Shown: piece by piece, positions 1-8,737 of the stretch
Layout of the letters: each line of letters begins with the position of its first letter
How positions within the stretch are numbered: position 1 is the stretch's first letter
Source of the DNA: Neobacillus sp. PS3-40
GTDB lineage: Bacteria > Bacillota > Bacilli > Bacillales > Cytobacillaceae
Assembly (NCBI RefSeq): GCF_030915485.1
Contig: NZ_CP133266.1
Span: 3,724,001-3,788,000 of the forward strand
DNA length: 64,000 nucleotides
Reading direction: 5' to 3'
Position numbers and translations under genes: made by a program
Notes under the pieces: model-generated
Databases searched by the model: none
Told to the model about the DNA's origin: nothing
Seen by the model: only the letters and a program-made list of their open reading frames with translations

Positions 1-246
1 GATTGTCAAAATGAAGATCTATTGCTTGCACTTAAAGTTTCAAGTGATGAAGTGAAAGAAATTGTCTATAAGAATATGTCACAACGTATGGTCGAATCAT
101 TTAAGGAAGAAATGGAATTCATGGGTCCTGTTAGGTTAAGGGATGTTGAAGAAGCGCAATCAAGGATAGTTTCTGTTATCCGCCGTTTAGAAGAAGCCGG
201 TGAGATTGTCATAGCCCGTGGAGGAGGGGACGATATCATTGTCTAG
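1..246 (+). CDS. fliG: Flagellar motor switch protein FliG, C-terminal end (partial)
   Basis: The reading frame is open from the first base of the window and ends at TAG 244-246, so only the last 81 residues are present. They match the end of the FliG C-terminal domain, with a MSQRM segment, a MGPVRL turn, and a tail rich in Glu, Arg and Gly that ends in DDIIV. FliG forms the rotor ring between FliF and FliM/FliY and its C-terminal domain meets the stator; the torque-helix charges lie upstream of the window. It is followed by fliH with an 8-base overlap, as expected in a Bacillus fla/che operon. The 5' part, start and promoter cannot be seen here. Confidence 0.95.
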   Translation, partial: DCQNEDLLLALKVSSDEVKEIVYKNMSQRMVESFKEEMEFMGPVRLRDVEEAQSRIVSVIRRLEEAGEIVIARGGGDDIIV

Positions 247-1003
247 ATTGATTAAATCCCAATGGGCTAATCCTACCAGCGAAAATCAAAAAGTTATTTC
301 TATAAAAATGCTCCATCTTAATACAGAAAATGAATCGGCACCAATCGATCATTATGATTCAAAAAAGGAAGAAATGTTGACAAAAGCCAAGCAAGAAGCT
401 GAATTACTGGTTCAAAACGCATTATTACAGGCACAGTCTATTCGAGAACAAATTGCACTTGAAAGAGAAGCTTGGGACCATGAGAAAAAAGAAATTGCAG
501 AAGAGGCCAAACGGGATGGTTACGCAAAAGGGCTCATCGAGGGAAAAGATCAAGGCTATCAAGAATATCAAGATTCACTTTCGTTTGCAAAAGAGGTCGT
601 TACTACTTCAAGGAAAGATTATCAACAGCAAATTGTTTCCGCTGAAAAAACAATCTTACGCTTAGGAATGAAGGTTGCTGAGCAAATTATCGGACTAAAG
701 CTGGTAGAAAGTGAAACGACCTTTTTATCGATTGTAAAAAGGGCACTTAAAGAAGCACGTGAATACAAAGAGGTTCAGTTACATATGAACCCTGTTCACT
801 ACGGGTTTGTTTTATCGCAAAAAGAAGAACTATTGGCCATATTTCCACGGGAAGTGGATATTTACATTTATCCGGATGAGGATCTTTCAAAAGAAACCTG
901 CATCATTGAATCGTCGAGCGGTCGAATTGATGCCAGTATTGATAGTCAATTAGAAGAAATAAAGAGGAAGCTTTTGGAGCTCTTGGAGAGTGAGAACGAA
1001 TGA
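239..1003 (+). CDS. fliH: Flagellar export ATPase regulator FliH
   Basis: FliH is the peripheral-stalk-like regulator that binds the export ATPase FliI and holds it at the export gate. The predicted protein is about 254 residues, with a long charged, Glu/Lys/Ala-rich helical middle (roughly residues 40-130) and a conserved C-terminal globular part resembling V-type ATPase subunit E. I chose the TTG at 239 because a GGAGGGG-type ribosome binding site lies about 9 bases upstream; a GTG at 218 is in frame but precedes that site. The start overlaps the end of fliG, and the stop overlaps the fliI start (ATGA), suggesting coupled translation. The family assignment rests mainly on position, length and the C-terminal pattern, because FliH is poorly conserved. 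Confidence 0.93.
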   Translation: MSRLIKSQWANPTSENQKVISIKMLHLNTENESAPIDHYDSKKEEMLTKAKQEAELLVQNALLQAQSIREQIALEREAWDHEKKEIAEEAKRDGYAKGLIEGKDQGYQEYQDSLSFAKEVVTTSRKDYQQQIVSAEKTILRLGMKVAEQIIGLKLVESETTFLSIVKRALKEAREYKEVQLHMNPVHYGFVLSQKEELLAIFPREVDIYIYPDEDLSKETCIIESSSGRIDASIDSQLEEIKRKLLELLESENE

Positions 1004-2316
1004 TAGCAAAGGGTCTCCTTAAGTATATTGATCAACTTGATACGTTTAAACGGTTTGGCAGAGTAAAGAGGGTTGTTGGCTTAATGATAGAGTCACAAGG
1101 ACCTGAAAGCTCAATTGGGGATGTTTGCTACATTTATGTAGGTAATAATAAAAAGCGAAAGATTCAAGCTGAGGTTGTGGGCTTTCGAGAAGAAAACGTT
1201 ATTTTAATGCCCTATACCACAATTCAGGATATTTCTCCTGGGAGTTTAGTGGAAGCCTCTTCAAAACCTTTAGAAATAAAAGTCGGGGCAGGACTGATTG
1301 GGAGTGTAATTGATTCACTTGGAAAACCTCTTGATGGTTCATTTTTACCAAAAGGACTAACGGCTGTACCAACTGATCAAGCTCCACCAAATCCAATGAG
1401 TAGACCACCGATTGAAAACACAATTGAAGTTGGCGTTCGTATCATTGATAGCCTTCTAACAGTTGGAAATGGACAACGGGTTGGGATTTTTGCAGGAAGT
1501 GGAGTTGGCAAAAGTACTTTACTAGGAATGATAGCCCGCAATACGACAGCTGATTTAAATGTGATTGCCTTAATTGGTGAGCGTGGTCGTGAAGTCAGGG
1601 AATTCATTGAACGTGATCTTGGTGTGGAGGGTTTAAAACGGTCTATTGTAGTTGTCGCGACTTCTGATCAACCTGCCTTAATGAGGATAAAAGGGGCCTT
1701 AACAGCAACGGCTATTGCAGAATATTTTCGGGATAAGGGTCTAAATGTCATGATGATGATGGACTCAGTTACTCGGGTTGCAATGGCACAGCGGGAAATA
1801 GGCTTAGCTGTCGGGGAACCACCAACGACAAAAGGCTACACACCTTCCGTCTTTTCTGTACTCCCCAAGCTGCTTGAACGAACTGGAACGAATGAGCATG
1901 GCTCTATTACCGGTTTCTATACGGTTCTTGTTGATGGTGATGATATGAATGAGCCGATTGCAGATACAGTACGAGGAATATTGGATGGACATTTTGTATT
2001 AGATAGGGAATTGGCAAACAAAGGACAATTTCCGGCAATTAATGTTTTGAAAAGCATCAGTAGGATCATGAATCACATTGTTCCAGAAGAGCATGTTAAA
2101 GCTGCTGAAAGATTAAGAGATTTGCTAAGTACTTATATTAATTCAGAAGATTTAATAAATATTGGGGCCTATAAAAAAGGTTCGTCGAAGGAAATTGACG
2201 AGGCTATCCAACTGTATCCACTTATCATCTCCTTTTTAAAGCAGAAGGTAGATGAGAAGGTAACACTGCCAGAAGGCGTTAATCATTTAATTCAGCTAAT
2301 AGAAAAAGGTGAATAG
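1000..2316 (+). CDS. fliI: Flagellum-specific ATP synthase FliI
   Basis: FliI is the hexameric ATPase of the flagellar type III export apparatus, related to the F1 beta subunit. The 438-residue length is normal. A Walker A motif GSGVGKST sits at about residues 166-173, followed by the family motif GERGREVREF and a Walker B region ending in MMMMDS. An N-terminal beta-barrel-like part and a C-terminal helical part flank the ATPase core. The ATG overlaps the fliH stop by four bases, and fliJ follows after 3 bases, so the export ATPase, its regulator and the FliJ stalk are made together. Confidence 0.98.
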   Translation: MIAKGLLKYIDQLDTFKRFGRVKRVVGLMIESQGPESSIGDVCYIYVGNNKKRKIQAEVVGFREENVILMPYTTIQDISPGSLVEASSKPLEIKVGAGLIGSVIDSLGKPLDGSFLPKGLTAVPTDQAPPNPMSRPPIENTIEVGVRIIDSLLTVGNGQRVGIFAGSGVGKSTLLGMIARNTTADLNVIALIGERGREVREFIERDLGVEGLKRSIVVVATSDQPALMRIKGALTATAIAEYFRDKGLNVMMMMDSVTRVAMAQREIGLAVGEPPTTKGYTPSVFSVLPKLLERTGTNEHGSITGFYTVLVDGDDMNEPIADTVRGILDGHFVLDRELANKGQFPAINVLKSISRIMNHIVPEEHVKAAERLRDLLSTYINSEDLINIGAYKKGSSKEIDEAIQLYPLIISFLKQKVDEKVTLPEGVNHLIQLIEKGE

Positions 2317-2319
2317 ATT

Positions 2320-2769
2320 ATGGTGTTTCAATATAAGTTTGACAAAATCCTTCAAATTAAAGAAAAAGAAAAAGGTGAATCTTTAGCCATATATCATATG
2401 GCTGTCCGAAAATTTGAAGAGGCTGCCGAAAAACTGTATGAACTATTAAAGAAAAAGGAAGATCTCGAAATCTTTCAATCATCAAGAATAGCAGATGGCT
2501 TACCAGTTCAGGAAATCCGTCTTCATCAGCAATTTATCCTGAATTTGCAAAAAAGCATTGAATATTATCAAAAGATGGTCCAAAATGCCCGTAATCGAAT
2601 GAATTTTTACCAAGAAAAGCTGATGGAAATGAATATTGAAGTAAAAAAATACGAAAAAATAAAGCAAAAAGACTTTCATGTTTATAAAAAAGATGAAAAG
2701 CTAACTGAAGGACGACAAATGGATGATATCTCGATCCAACAATTTATGAATCGGGGAAGTTGGGTGTGA
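2320..2769 (+). CDS. fliJ: Flagellar export protein FliJ
   Basis: FliJ is the small coiled-coil stalk protein of the export ATPase that links FliI to FlhA. The 149-residue product is almost wholly charged heptad-like helix, rich in Lys, Glu and Gln with almost no Gly or Pro, as is usual for FliJ. It starts 3 bases after fliI in the standard fliH-fliI-fliJ order. The sequence itself is low in diagnostic motifs, so the call depends strongly on context and on the MVFQYKFDKILQIKE start typical of Bacillus FliJ. Confidence 0.93.
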   Translation: MVFQYKFDKILQIKEKEKGESLAIYHMAVRKFEEAAEKLYELLKKKEDLEIFQSSRIADGLPVQEIRLHQQFILNLQKSIEYYQKMVQNARNRMNFYQEKLMEMNIEVKKYEKIKQKDFHVYKKDEKLTEGRQMDDISIQQFMNRGSWV

Positions 2770-2777
2770 GGAATTAG

Positions 2778-3371
2778 ATGAAAAAAGAGTTGGAAGAAAA
2801 ACAAGGAAAATCTTTTTTATGGTTTTTGTATGTTGTGTTTATTCCGCTTCTTTTTGCTATTACTGTTGCATTAGTTATCTGCTTTGTTGCTGGAGTAAAC
2901 GTTTTGGATGCTGCAAAAGATGTTGGCCAAAAAATTCCAGTTATAGGAACCCTTGTTCAAAAGGATCATTCCAAATCGGCTACAATAAGTGATAAAGATG
3001 CAATCGAATTGCAAGGCCAAATAAAAGATAGAGAAGCGCAAATTTCTCAACTACAATCAAGTTTAGAAAATAAGAATAAAGATATTAAAGAGGCTGAACT
3101 AGAAAATATAAGACTTCAAAAAGAAATGGATGATATGACTAAAAGCCTTGCAAATAATAAGCGTGCTTTTAAAGACATTATTAAAACATATGAGACGATG
3201 TCACCAAAGAAGGTTGCTCCCATTCTTACTCAAATGAATGATAAAGAAGCTGTAAAAATTTTGAGTACAGTAAAGGCTGATACATTAGCCGCAATAATGG
3301 AAAATATGAATGCTAAGGATGCTGCAAAATATACACAGTTTTTAACAGATGGAATAGAGAAAAATAATTAA
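2778..3371 (+). CDS. ylxF: YlxF family (MotE-like) membrane-anchored coiled-coil flagellar protein
   Basis: The predicted 197-residue protein has a short cytoplasmic N-terminus, one membrane segment at about residues 14-40, a coiled coil at about 75-130, and a C-terminal helical domain (about 135-195) of the MgtE N-terminal/FliG-like type with the MSPKKVAPIL and MNAKDAAKY repeats. This is the architecture of YlxF in Bacillus and resembles the periplasmic chaperone MotE of other bacteria. Its exact role in Bacillus flagella is not established; a role in motor or export assembly is inferred from the operon. It lies 8 bases after fliJ and 28 bases before fliK. Confidence 0.88.
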   Translation: MKKELEEKQGKSFLWFLYVVFIPLLFAITVALVICFVAGVNVLDAAKDVGQKIPVIGTLVQKDHSKSATISDKDAIELQGQIKDREAQISQLQSSLENKNKDIKEAELENIRLQKEMDDMTKSLANNKRAFKDIIKTYETMSPKKVAPILTQMNDKEAVKILSTVKADTLAAIMENMNAKDAAKYTQFLTDGIEKNN

Positions 3372-3399
3372 TAACTATCATTTGAAGGGAGGTGAAAAA

Positions 3400-4680
3400 G
3401 TGCAGGTTGGTGGATTAGGGATGATAAATACGATGATTGCTGGTGAGAAAAGTTCCCCGGTAGCAAGTGGCTCTGGATTTGCAGGACTATTTGGTTCATT
3501 ACTGAATACGCCAAATGTGTCTTCTGAGGTTGACTCCTTGAATCCACTGTTAAATGGATCAACAAATCAGGATCTTAAAGGCTTACTTGGTTTCTTGAAT
3601 AATGAAGATGTTCTTGACTTGAAAGATGGCGTCAAACTTTTAGATCAAACATTGAATGCTGATGGTTCAGATCTTTTATCAAGTATCAAGGCTTTTCTAG
3701 GCCTCAATGACCAAGACGTAGCTGACATTCTAAAAAAACTTCAATCATTGTTAGCAAATAGTGCAGTTGATAAGGGAAAGAAAGCTGAAACGACTGACGA
3801 GAATCAGGCGGCTTCACATGTTGAAGTAACCACAGGGTCAAAGGAATTAGATGAACTACTAGCTTGTTTAAATCAAATTATTTCATTACCAATTCAAGAT
3901 GTTTCTAAATTGACCAATAAGGACTTTAGTGAAGTAGTTAAGACTGTTAAACTCTATGAACTGCTAACCAAAAACCAAGATGGACAGGCAAACAATACGA
4001 AGGTAACAGATCTTATTCAGCAGACGATCCAAAAACTAGAGATATTGGTTGATCAAAATAAGGGTGCATCAAGGATAGAATATGTGCAAAAAACATTTAG
4101 CTCTTTAGCCACTGAATTACAGTCAATAAAGAATGCTGAAAAAGTACAGGATAAGAATCCGGTTCCATTTAAGCTAGATTCTACAAATGGGTTGGCACAT
4201 TTACACCAAATGTCTAAACCTGAACAAATGGTGGTAATGCTTGAAAACGGTGGAAAACCTGTTTCAACTGAACAACTAATAAAGCAGTTTGAAAACATCT
4301 TGTCGAAAAGTCAGTTTTCAAATACCGGTGGAACACAACGGCTATTAATAAAGTTGAACCCTGAGAATCTTGGTTCTTTGAGAATAGAACTTATTCAGAA
4401 GGATTCTACAATTGTTGCAAGGATTATGACATCAACTGGAGCTGCAAAAGATGCCTTAGAGTCCCAATTGCAAGGACTAAAACACGCATTTAGCGCACAA
4501 AATATTCTGGTTGATCGGATTGAAGTTACCCAGCAGCAAGGGATGACCCAGCAAGAAAGATTCTTTCAAAAAGATCAGCACCAAGGTCAGCAAGGCGAAG
4601 GACAATCTCGCAGGGATCAAACAGACGATGGGGAATTTAATCAATCATTTGAAGAAGCACTTCTGAATACGGAAGTATAG
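3400..4680 (+). CDS. fliK: Flagellar hook-length control protein FliK
   Basis: FliK is exported as a molecular ruler and, through its C-terminal domain, makes FlhB switch export from hook to filament subunits. The product is about 426 residues. Its N-terminal two-thirds is variable and rich in Leu, Asn and Lys. The C-terminal domain (about residues 315-395) carries the conserved LIKLNPENLGSLRIEL pattern, followed by a Gln-rich tail. A TTG at 3382 is in frame, but a GGGAGGTG ribosome binding site at 3387-3394 lies after it, which supports the GTG at 3400. It sits between ylxF and flgD, matching the standard operon order. Confidence 0.93.
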   Translation: MQVGGLGMINTMIAGEKSSPVASGSGFAGLFGSLLNTPNVSSEVDSLNPLLNGSTNQDLKGLLGFLNNEDVLDLKDGVKLLDQTLNADGSDLLSSIKAFLGLNDQDVADILKKLQSLLANSAVDKGKKAETTDENQAASHVEVTTGSKELDELLACLNQIISLPIQDVSKLTNKDFSEVVKTVKLYELLTKNQDGQANNTKVTDLIQQTIQKLEILVDQNKGASRIEYVQKTFSSLATELQSIKNAEKVQDKNPVPFKLDSTNGLAHLHQMSKPEQMVVMLENGGKPVSTEQLIKQFENILSKSQFSNTGGTQRLLIKLNPENLGSLRIELIQKDSTIVARIMTSTGAAKDALESQLQGLKHAFSAQNILVDRIEVTQQQGMTQQERFFQKDQHQGQQGEGQSRRDQTDDGEFNQSFEEALLNTEV

Positions 4681-4690
4681 GTGATCAATT

Positions 4691-5332
4691 ATGACAAATA
4701 CCATTAATTCATCTTATATGCTATCAAACTATCAAAATCAGCAAAGGAAAACAGGATCTAGTTCCTTAGGAAAAGATGACTTTTTAAAAATCCTAATGAC
4801 ACAATTACAAAACCAAGATCCATTAAATCCGATGCAGGATAAAGATTTTGTTGCACAAATGGCTACATTTTCATCACTTGAACAAATGACAAATATGAAT
4901 AGTACCATTCAGAAGCTAGTTGATTCAGAACAACAAAATCAATTAATTTCATACAATCAATTTGTTGGAAAAGATGTTACTTGGCATAAATTAGCAACTT
5001 CTGATGATTCTAATGCCCCGCAAACTGTTGAACAAGGAACAGGTAAAGTGGTTTCCATTCAGTTTAAGGACAATAGTGTTCAATTTAAATTGGAGGATGG
5101 AACAACTTTAGATCCAGCTAATATTTCTCAAGTAAATGAAACAACGACTGAAAATTCTTTACTACAAGCAAGCTTGCTAATAGGAAAAAAAGTAACGTAT
5201 TTAGATGAGCAAAAAGAAGAACGATCTGCGATGGTTAAATCTGTGTCATTTAAAGATGGAAAAACCTTGTTTCAATTAGATGATGAACTAAACACAAAAA
5301 TTAGTTCACAACAGATGACGAAAATTGAATAA
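4691..5332 (+). CDS. flgD: Flagellar hook-capping protein FlgD
   Basis: FlgD forms the transient cap under which FlgE subunits assemble into the hook. The 213-residue protein has the diagnostic N-terminal segment LGKDDFLKILMTQLQNQDP, followed by NPMQDKDFVAQMATFSSLEQM, at about residues 25-70. The C-terminal half is beta-rich and contains a repeated KDVTW/KKVTY module, as in Bacillus FlgD (formerly YlxG). It lies 10 bases after fliK and precedes flgE, with one small gene between them. Confidence 0.97.
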   Translation: MTNTINSSYMLSNYQNQQRKTGSSSLGKDDFLKILMTQLQNQDPLNPMQDKDFVAQMATFSSLEQMTNMNSTIQKLVDSEQQNQLISYNQFVGKDVTWHKLATSDDSNAPQTVEQGTGKVVSIQFKDNSVQFKLEDGTTLDPANISQVNETTTENSLLQASLLIGKKVTYLDEQKEERSAMVKSVSFKDGKTLFQLDDELNTKISSQQMTKIE

Positions 5333-5349
5333 GTAAAGGATGTGGTAGT

Positions 5350-5736
5350 ATGGACAAGCCTGTCTTTAGATCGGTTCTAACAAAACCGGTAAATACCCAT
5401 CAACTTCGTTCAGGTACAACCAAAAGTCAAGGTACAGATACATTTTCACATCATTTGCAAACTGCAATGCAGATTGAAGGGAAATTAACAATCAGTAAGC
5501 ATGCAAGTGAACGGATGCAACAAAGAGGAATTGAAATTCCTGATAGTCGCTGGAAACAAATTGAAAGTAAGATTCAAGATGCAAAGAAAATGGGAGTGAA
5601 TGATTCTCTGGTACTGCTGGATAATGCAGCACTAATTGTCAGTGCTAAAAATCATACGGTTATAACAGCGATGGACCGACATGAGGCTTCAACTCAAATT
5701 TTCACGAACATAAACGGAACAATTGTACTAGATTAA
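5350..5736 (+). CDS. Conserved flagellar operon protein (TIGR02530-like), function unknown
   Basis: The product is a 128-residue soluble protein with no signal peptide or membrane segment. The central part carries a pattern seen in the family called simply 'flagellar operon protein': KHASERMQQRGI near residue 50 and DNAALIVSAKNHTVITAMDR near residue 90. These proteins usually sit between flgD and flgE, as here. The function is not established; the position suggests a role in hook assembly, perhaps as a chaperone or timing factor, but that is inference. The recognition is from memory of the family pattern. Confidence 0.8.
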   Translation: MDKPVFRSVLTKPVNTHQLRSGTTKSQGTDTFSHHLQTAMQIEGKLTISKHASERMQQRGIEIPDSRWKQIESKIQDAKKMGVNDSLVLLDNAALIVSAKNHTVITAMDRHEASTQIFTNINGTIVLD

Positions 5737-5814
5737 TTTTTAGGCTGGACCAATTATAGGAGGCCTGAGCTGTGGACTGATAGAAGCAGCTCATTATGAA
5801 GGGAGAATTTAAAT

Positions 5815-7008
5815 ATGTTACGTTCATTGTACTCTGGTATTAGTGGTATGAAAAACTTTCAAGCAAAGCTAGACGTAATTGGTAATAACATTGCCAATGT
5901 CAATACTTTTGGATTTAAAAAAAGTCGTGTAACTTTTAAAGATACGATGAACCAAACGATTGCTGGTGCAACAGCTGCCCAGACCACTCGTGGTGGTAAA
6001 AATCCTATGCAAATCGGATTAGGCTCTACCCAATCAACAATAGACACGATTCATACAGGTGGTAGCTTGCAAACAACCGGCCGTTCATTAGACCTTGGTG
6101 TTGATGGGGATGGCTATTTTGTGGTCAAGCAAGGGAATGCTCAATTTTACACTCGAGCTGGTAACCTTTACCTAGATGACAATGGTACCCTTGTGAATGC
6201 AGATGGTTTGAAGGTGCAGGCTTACCAATATGACCCATCAGGGAAAATCACAGGTACTTACGGAGATGTAGCTGTTAATGTTAATGCTACCTTACCAGCG
6301 ACCAAAACAGATTCCATTACTATCTCTGGAAATTTAGATAAAAACACAATTATTGGTGATGTGTATACACAACAAGTAAAGGTTGTTGATGATGCAGGTA
6401 AGGCACAGACCATTGATGTCAATTATAAAAAGACTGCTGCAGACAAATGGGATGTTTTTTACAATAAACCTACTACAGGTATAAAGGATGCTACTATTGA
6501 TTTTTCTGTGGCAACTCCTACGGTATCGCCAGCAATAATTAATCCATTTCCAGTTACAGGTTTAACAGGAAATGTCACTGTTTCCCTGCAAGGATTGACC
6601 CAAACCGCTGGGGCAGGAACGTCAGTTATTTCTGACCCTAATGGATACACAGAAGGTAAACTTGAAAGCTTTAGTATTGGATCGATGGGTGAGATAAGTG
6701 GTGTTTACTCAAATGGCGAAATTTCAAAGATTGGTCAGCTTGCACTAGCAAAATTCAGTAATGCATCTGGCTTGTCTAAAACGGGAGGGAACCTCTTCCA
6801 AGAAACGGTGAACTCAGGAACACCAGATATTAAGGCAGCGGGCGATGGACGTGGAACAATCCAATCGGGTTCACTCGAAATGTCCAACGTTGACCTTTCA
6901 GAAGAATTTACAGAAATGATCATTGCTCAACGTGGTTTCCAGGCTAATACAAAGATCATTACGACATCTGATGATATTTTACAAGAATTAGTTAACTTAA
7001 AACGATAG
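5815..7008 (+). CDS. flgE: Flagellar hook protein FlgE
   Basis: FlgE builds the hook that joins the rod to the filament. The N-terminal rod/hook signature (LYSGISGMKNFQAKLDVIGN, then NIANVNTFGFK) covers residues 4-37, and the C-terminal helix near residues 365-397 has SNVDLSEEFTEMIIAQRGF. These ends pack in the hook core. The middle (about 130-310) is beta-rich, Thr/Gly/Val-rich and variable, forming the surface domains. At 397 residues it is longer than I recall for the B. subtilis hook protein, so the exposed middle seems enlarged. It follows a 78-base spacer containing a 6-bp stem (5767-5772/5787-5792) and is followed by swrD. Confidence 0.96.
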   Translation: MLRSLYSGISGMKNFQAKLDVIGNNIANVNTFGFKKSRVTFKDTMNQTIAGATAAQTTRGGKNPMQIGLGSTQSTIDTIHTGGSLQTTGRSLDLGVDGDGYFVVKQGNAQFYTRAGNLYLDDNGTLVNADGLKVQAYQYDPSGKITGTYGDVAVNVNATLPATKTDSITISGNLDKNTIIGDVYTQQVKVVDDAGKAQTIDVNYKKTAADKWDVFYNKPTTGIKDATIDFSVATPTVSPAIINPFPVTGLTGNVTVSLQGLTQTAGAGTSVISDPNGYTEGKLESFSIGSMGEISGVYSNGEISKIGQLALAKFSNASGLSKTGGNLFQETVNSGTPDIKAAGDGRGTIQSGSLEMSNVDLSEEFTEMIIAQRGFQANTKIITTSDDILQELVNLKR

Positions 7009-7056
7009 GTTAGGGAGGAACAGGGCTTTTAGGATTCCTATGGCCCTGAAAATGTC

Positions 7057-7275
7057 ATGATTAAAGTAACCCGCCTGAATGGGAAACCATTTATCTTAAA
7101 TGCGATTTTTATTGAAACAATCGAGTCCTTTCCTGATACGACAATCACATTATCAAACGGTAAGAAATATGTCGTAAAGGAAACAGAAAAGGATGCATTA
7201 CGGTTGGTTAGGGAATTCTATCAATCTGTTAACATTCTTGGGATGCAGCAATCCGAGGAGGTAGAGGGAGATTAA
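7057..7275 (+). CDS. swrD: Swarming motility protein SwrD (FlbD family)
   Basis: This 72-residue protein matches the FlbD/SwrD family, with the opening [20 protein letters not shown] and a [14 protein letters not shown] strand-turn segment. In B. subtilis SwrD (YlzI) is encoded between flgE and fliL and is needed for full flagellar motor power and swarming; the same order is seen here. No membrane segment or enzyme motif is visible. Its TAA stop (7273-7275) overlaps the proposed ATT start of fliL by one base, and its last codons carry the fliL ribosome binding site. Confidence 0.92.
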   Translation: MIKVTRLNGKPFILNAIFIETIESFPDTTITLSNGKKYVVKETEKDALRLVREFYQSVNILGMQQSEEVEGD

Positions 7276-7690
7276 AAACAAGCTGCTTAGAACGATGTTA
7301 ATTATTCTAGTTTCAATAGCACTTATTGGTGGTGGTGCTGCCTACTATGTTATCCATAAAGGGCAAGAGAGCAAGGATCCATCCATCGATGATATCTTAA
7401 AAACTTCTGTTGATGTTGCTGAGATTACAACAAATCTTAAAGGTGATGACTACATTAAGATTTCGTTCAAAATCCAAACTGATAGTAAGGCTGCAAAGGA
7501 TGAACTTACAAAACGGGATTTCCAGGTTAAGAACATTATTATTGAGGAGCTCTCTGAAAAGAAAGCACATGATCTTCAAGGAAAAGTTGGTAAGTTACAG
7601 CTTGAAAATATGTTGAGATCTAAAATCAATGAATTGATGCAGGATGGAAAAGTTGTGAAGGTGTATATTACCGAATCTCTCCTCCAGTAA
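7271..7690 (+). CDS. fliL: Flagellar basal body-associated protein FliL, apparent ATT start
   Basis: FliL is a single-pass membrane protein that associates with stators around the motor. The product has one N-terminal membrane segment followed by an extracytoplasmic domain of about 100 residues that ends in [12 protein letters not shown]. No ATG, GTG or TTG has a ribosome binding site: the first ATG (7295) has none upstream and would start inside the usual basic N-terminus. By contrast, the ATT at 7271 lies 8 bases after a GAGGAGGT site at 7255-7262 and gives (M)[11 protein letters not shown], the expected FliL opening. The frame closes at TAG 7262-7264. A CTG at 7283 is the other possibility. 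The protein is 139 residues from ATT and 131 from ATG. Confidence 0.85.
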   Translation: MKNKLLRTMLIILVSIALIGGGAAYYVIHKGQESKDPSIDDILKTSVDVAEITTNLKGDDYIKISFKIQTDSKAAKDELTKRDFQVKNIIIEELSEKKAHDLQGKVGKLQLENMLRSKINELMQDGKVVKVYITESLLQ

Positions 7691-7735
7691 AGACTCGAAA
7701 AATTTGAATTAGACCAAATATGGAGGTGAGGAGGC

Positions 7736-8737
7736 TTGTCTGGAGAAGTATTGTCCCAAAGTGAAATTGATGCTTTATTGTCTGCATTATCGACGGGTGA
7801 GATGGATGCAGATGAACTGAAAAAAGAACAATCAGAGAAAAAGATTCGAGTGTATGATTTTAAAAGAGCACTTCGATTTTCGAAGGATCAGATTCGTAGT
7901 TTAACAAGGATACATGAAAATTTCGCAAGATTGTTAACAACCTTTTTTTCTGCTCAGCTTCGAACGTATGTACAAATAACCGTTGCTTCGGCAGATCAGA
8001 TTCCTTATGAAGAATTTATTCGATCTATCCCGAAGATGACCATTTTAAATGTTTTTGAAGTACAGCCATTAGATGGAAGAATCCTAATGGAAGTCAATCC
8101 GAATATTGCCTATGCAATGCTCGATCGTTTGTTAGGCGGGCGTGGATCAAGTGTTAATAAAATTGATAATTTAACCGAAATTGAAACGAAAATCATGTCT
8201 AACACATTTGAACGAGCAATTGAAAATTTACGAGAAGCATGGGCAGCATTATGTGAGATTGACCCAATGTTAACAGATTTTGAAGTCAATCCTCAATTTC
8301 TTCAAATGGTTTCACCAAATGAAACGGTTGTGGTTATTTCCTTAAATACAGTAATTGGAGAAACCAGCGGTATGATTAATATTTGCATCCCGCATGTGGT
8401 TCTTGAACCGATTATTCCAAAGCTATCAGTACATTACCAGATGCAATCTGAGAAGAAAGAAAGAGAGCCAGAGAAAATGGCTCTCATTGAAAAGAGTATT
8501 CAGAGAGCAGATGTTCAGATTTCATGTGAGCTTGGTTCATCTGATATTTCTATTCAAGATTTTCTCATGTTAGATGTCGGGGATGTCATTGAGCTAAATC
8601 AGAAAATTGATCAACCATTGATCTTGAAAATTGGCGAGATTCCAAAATTTATTGGACAACCAGGAAAAACAAACAAAAAATTAGCCATTCAAGTATTGGA
8701 TACATTGAAGGGGGTCCATTCCTATGATGAGCGGTGA
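7736..8737 (+). CDS. fliM: Flagellar motor switch protein FliM
   Basis: FliM is the middle C-ring protein; its N-terminus binds CheY-phosphate and its C-terminal FliN-like domain contacts FliY. The 333-residue length is normal. The N-terminal CheY-binding motif LSQSEIDALL is at residues 6-15; the central domain contains the GGRGSS loop; the C-terminal domain (about 255-325) has LMLDVGDVIELNQ. The TTG at 7736 follows a purine-rich GGAGGTG site. The 3' end overlaps the fliY start by 14 bases, so the two switch proteins are probably translated together. Confidence 0.97.
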   Translation: MSGEVLSQSEIDALLSALSTGEMDADELKKEQSEKKIRVYDFKRALRFSKDQIRSLTRIHENFARLLTTFFSAQLRTYVQITVASADQIPYEEFIRSIPKMTILNVFEVQPLDGRILMEVNPNIAYAMLDRLLGGRGSSVNKIDNLTEIETKIMSNTFERAIENLREAWAALCEIDPMLTDFEVNPQFLQMVSPNETVVVISLNTVIGETSGMINICIPHVVLEPIIPKLSVHYQMQSEKKEREPEKMALIEKSIQRADVQISCELGSSDISIQDFLMLDVGDVIELNQKIDQPLILKIGEIPKFIGQPGKTNKKLAIQVLDTLKGVHSYDER

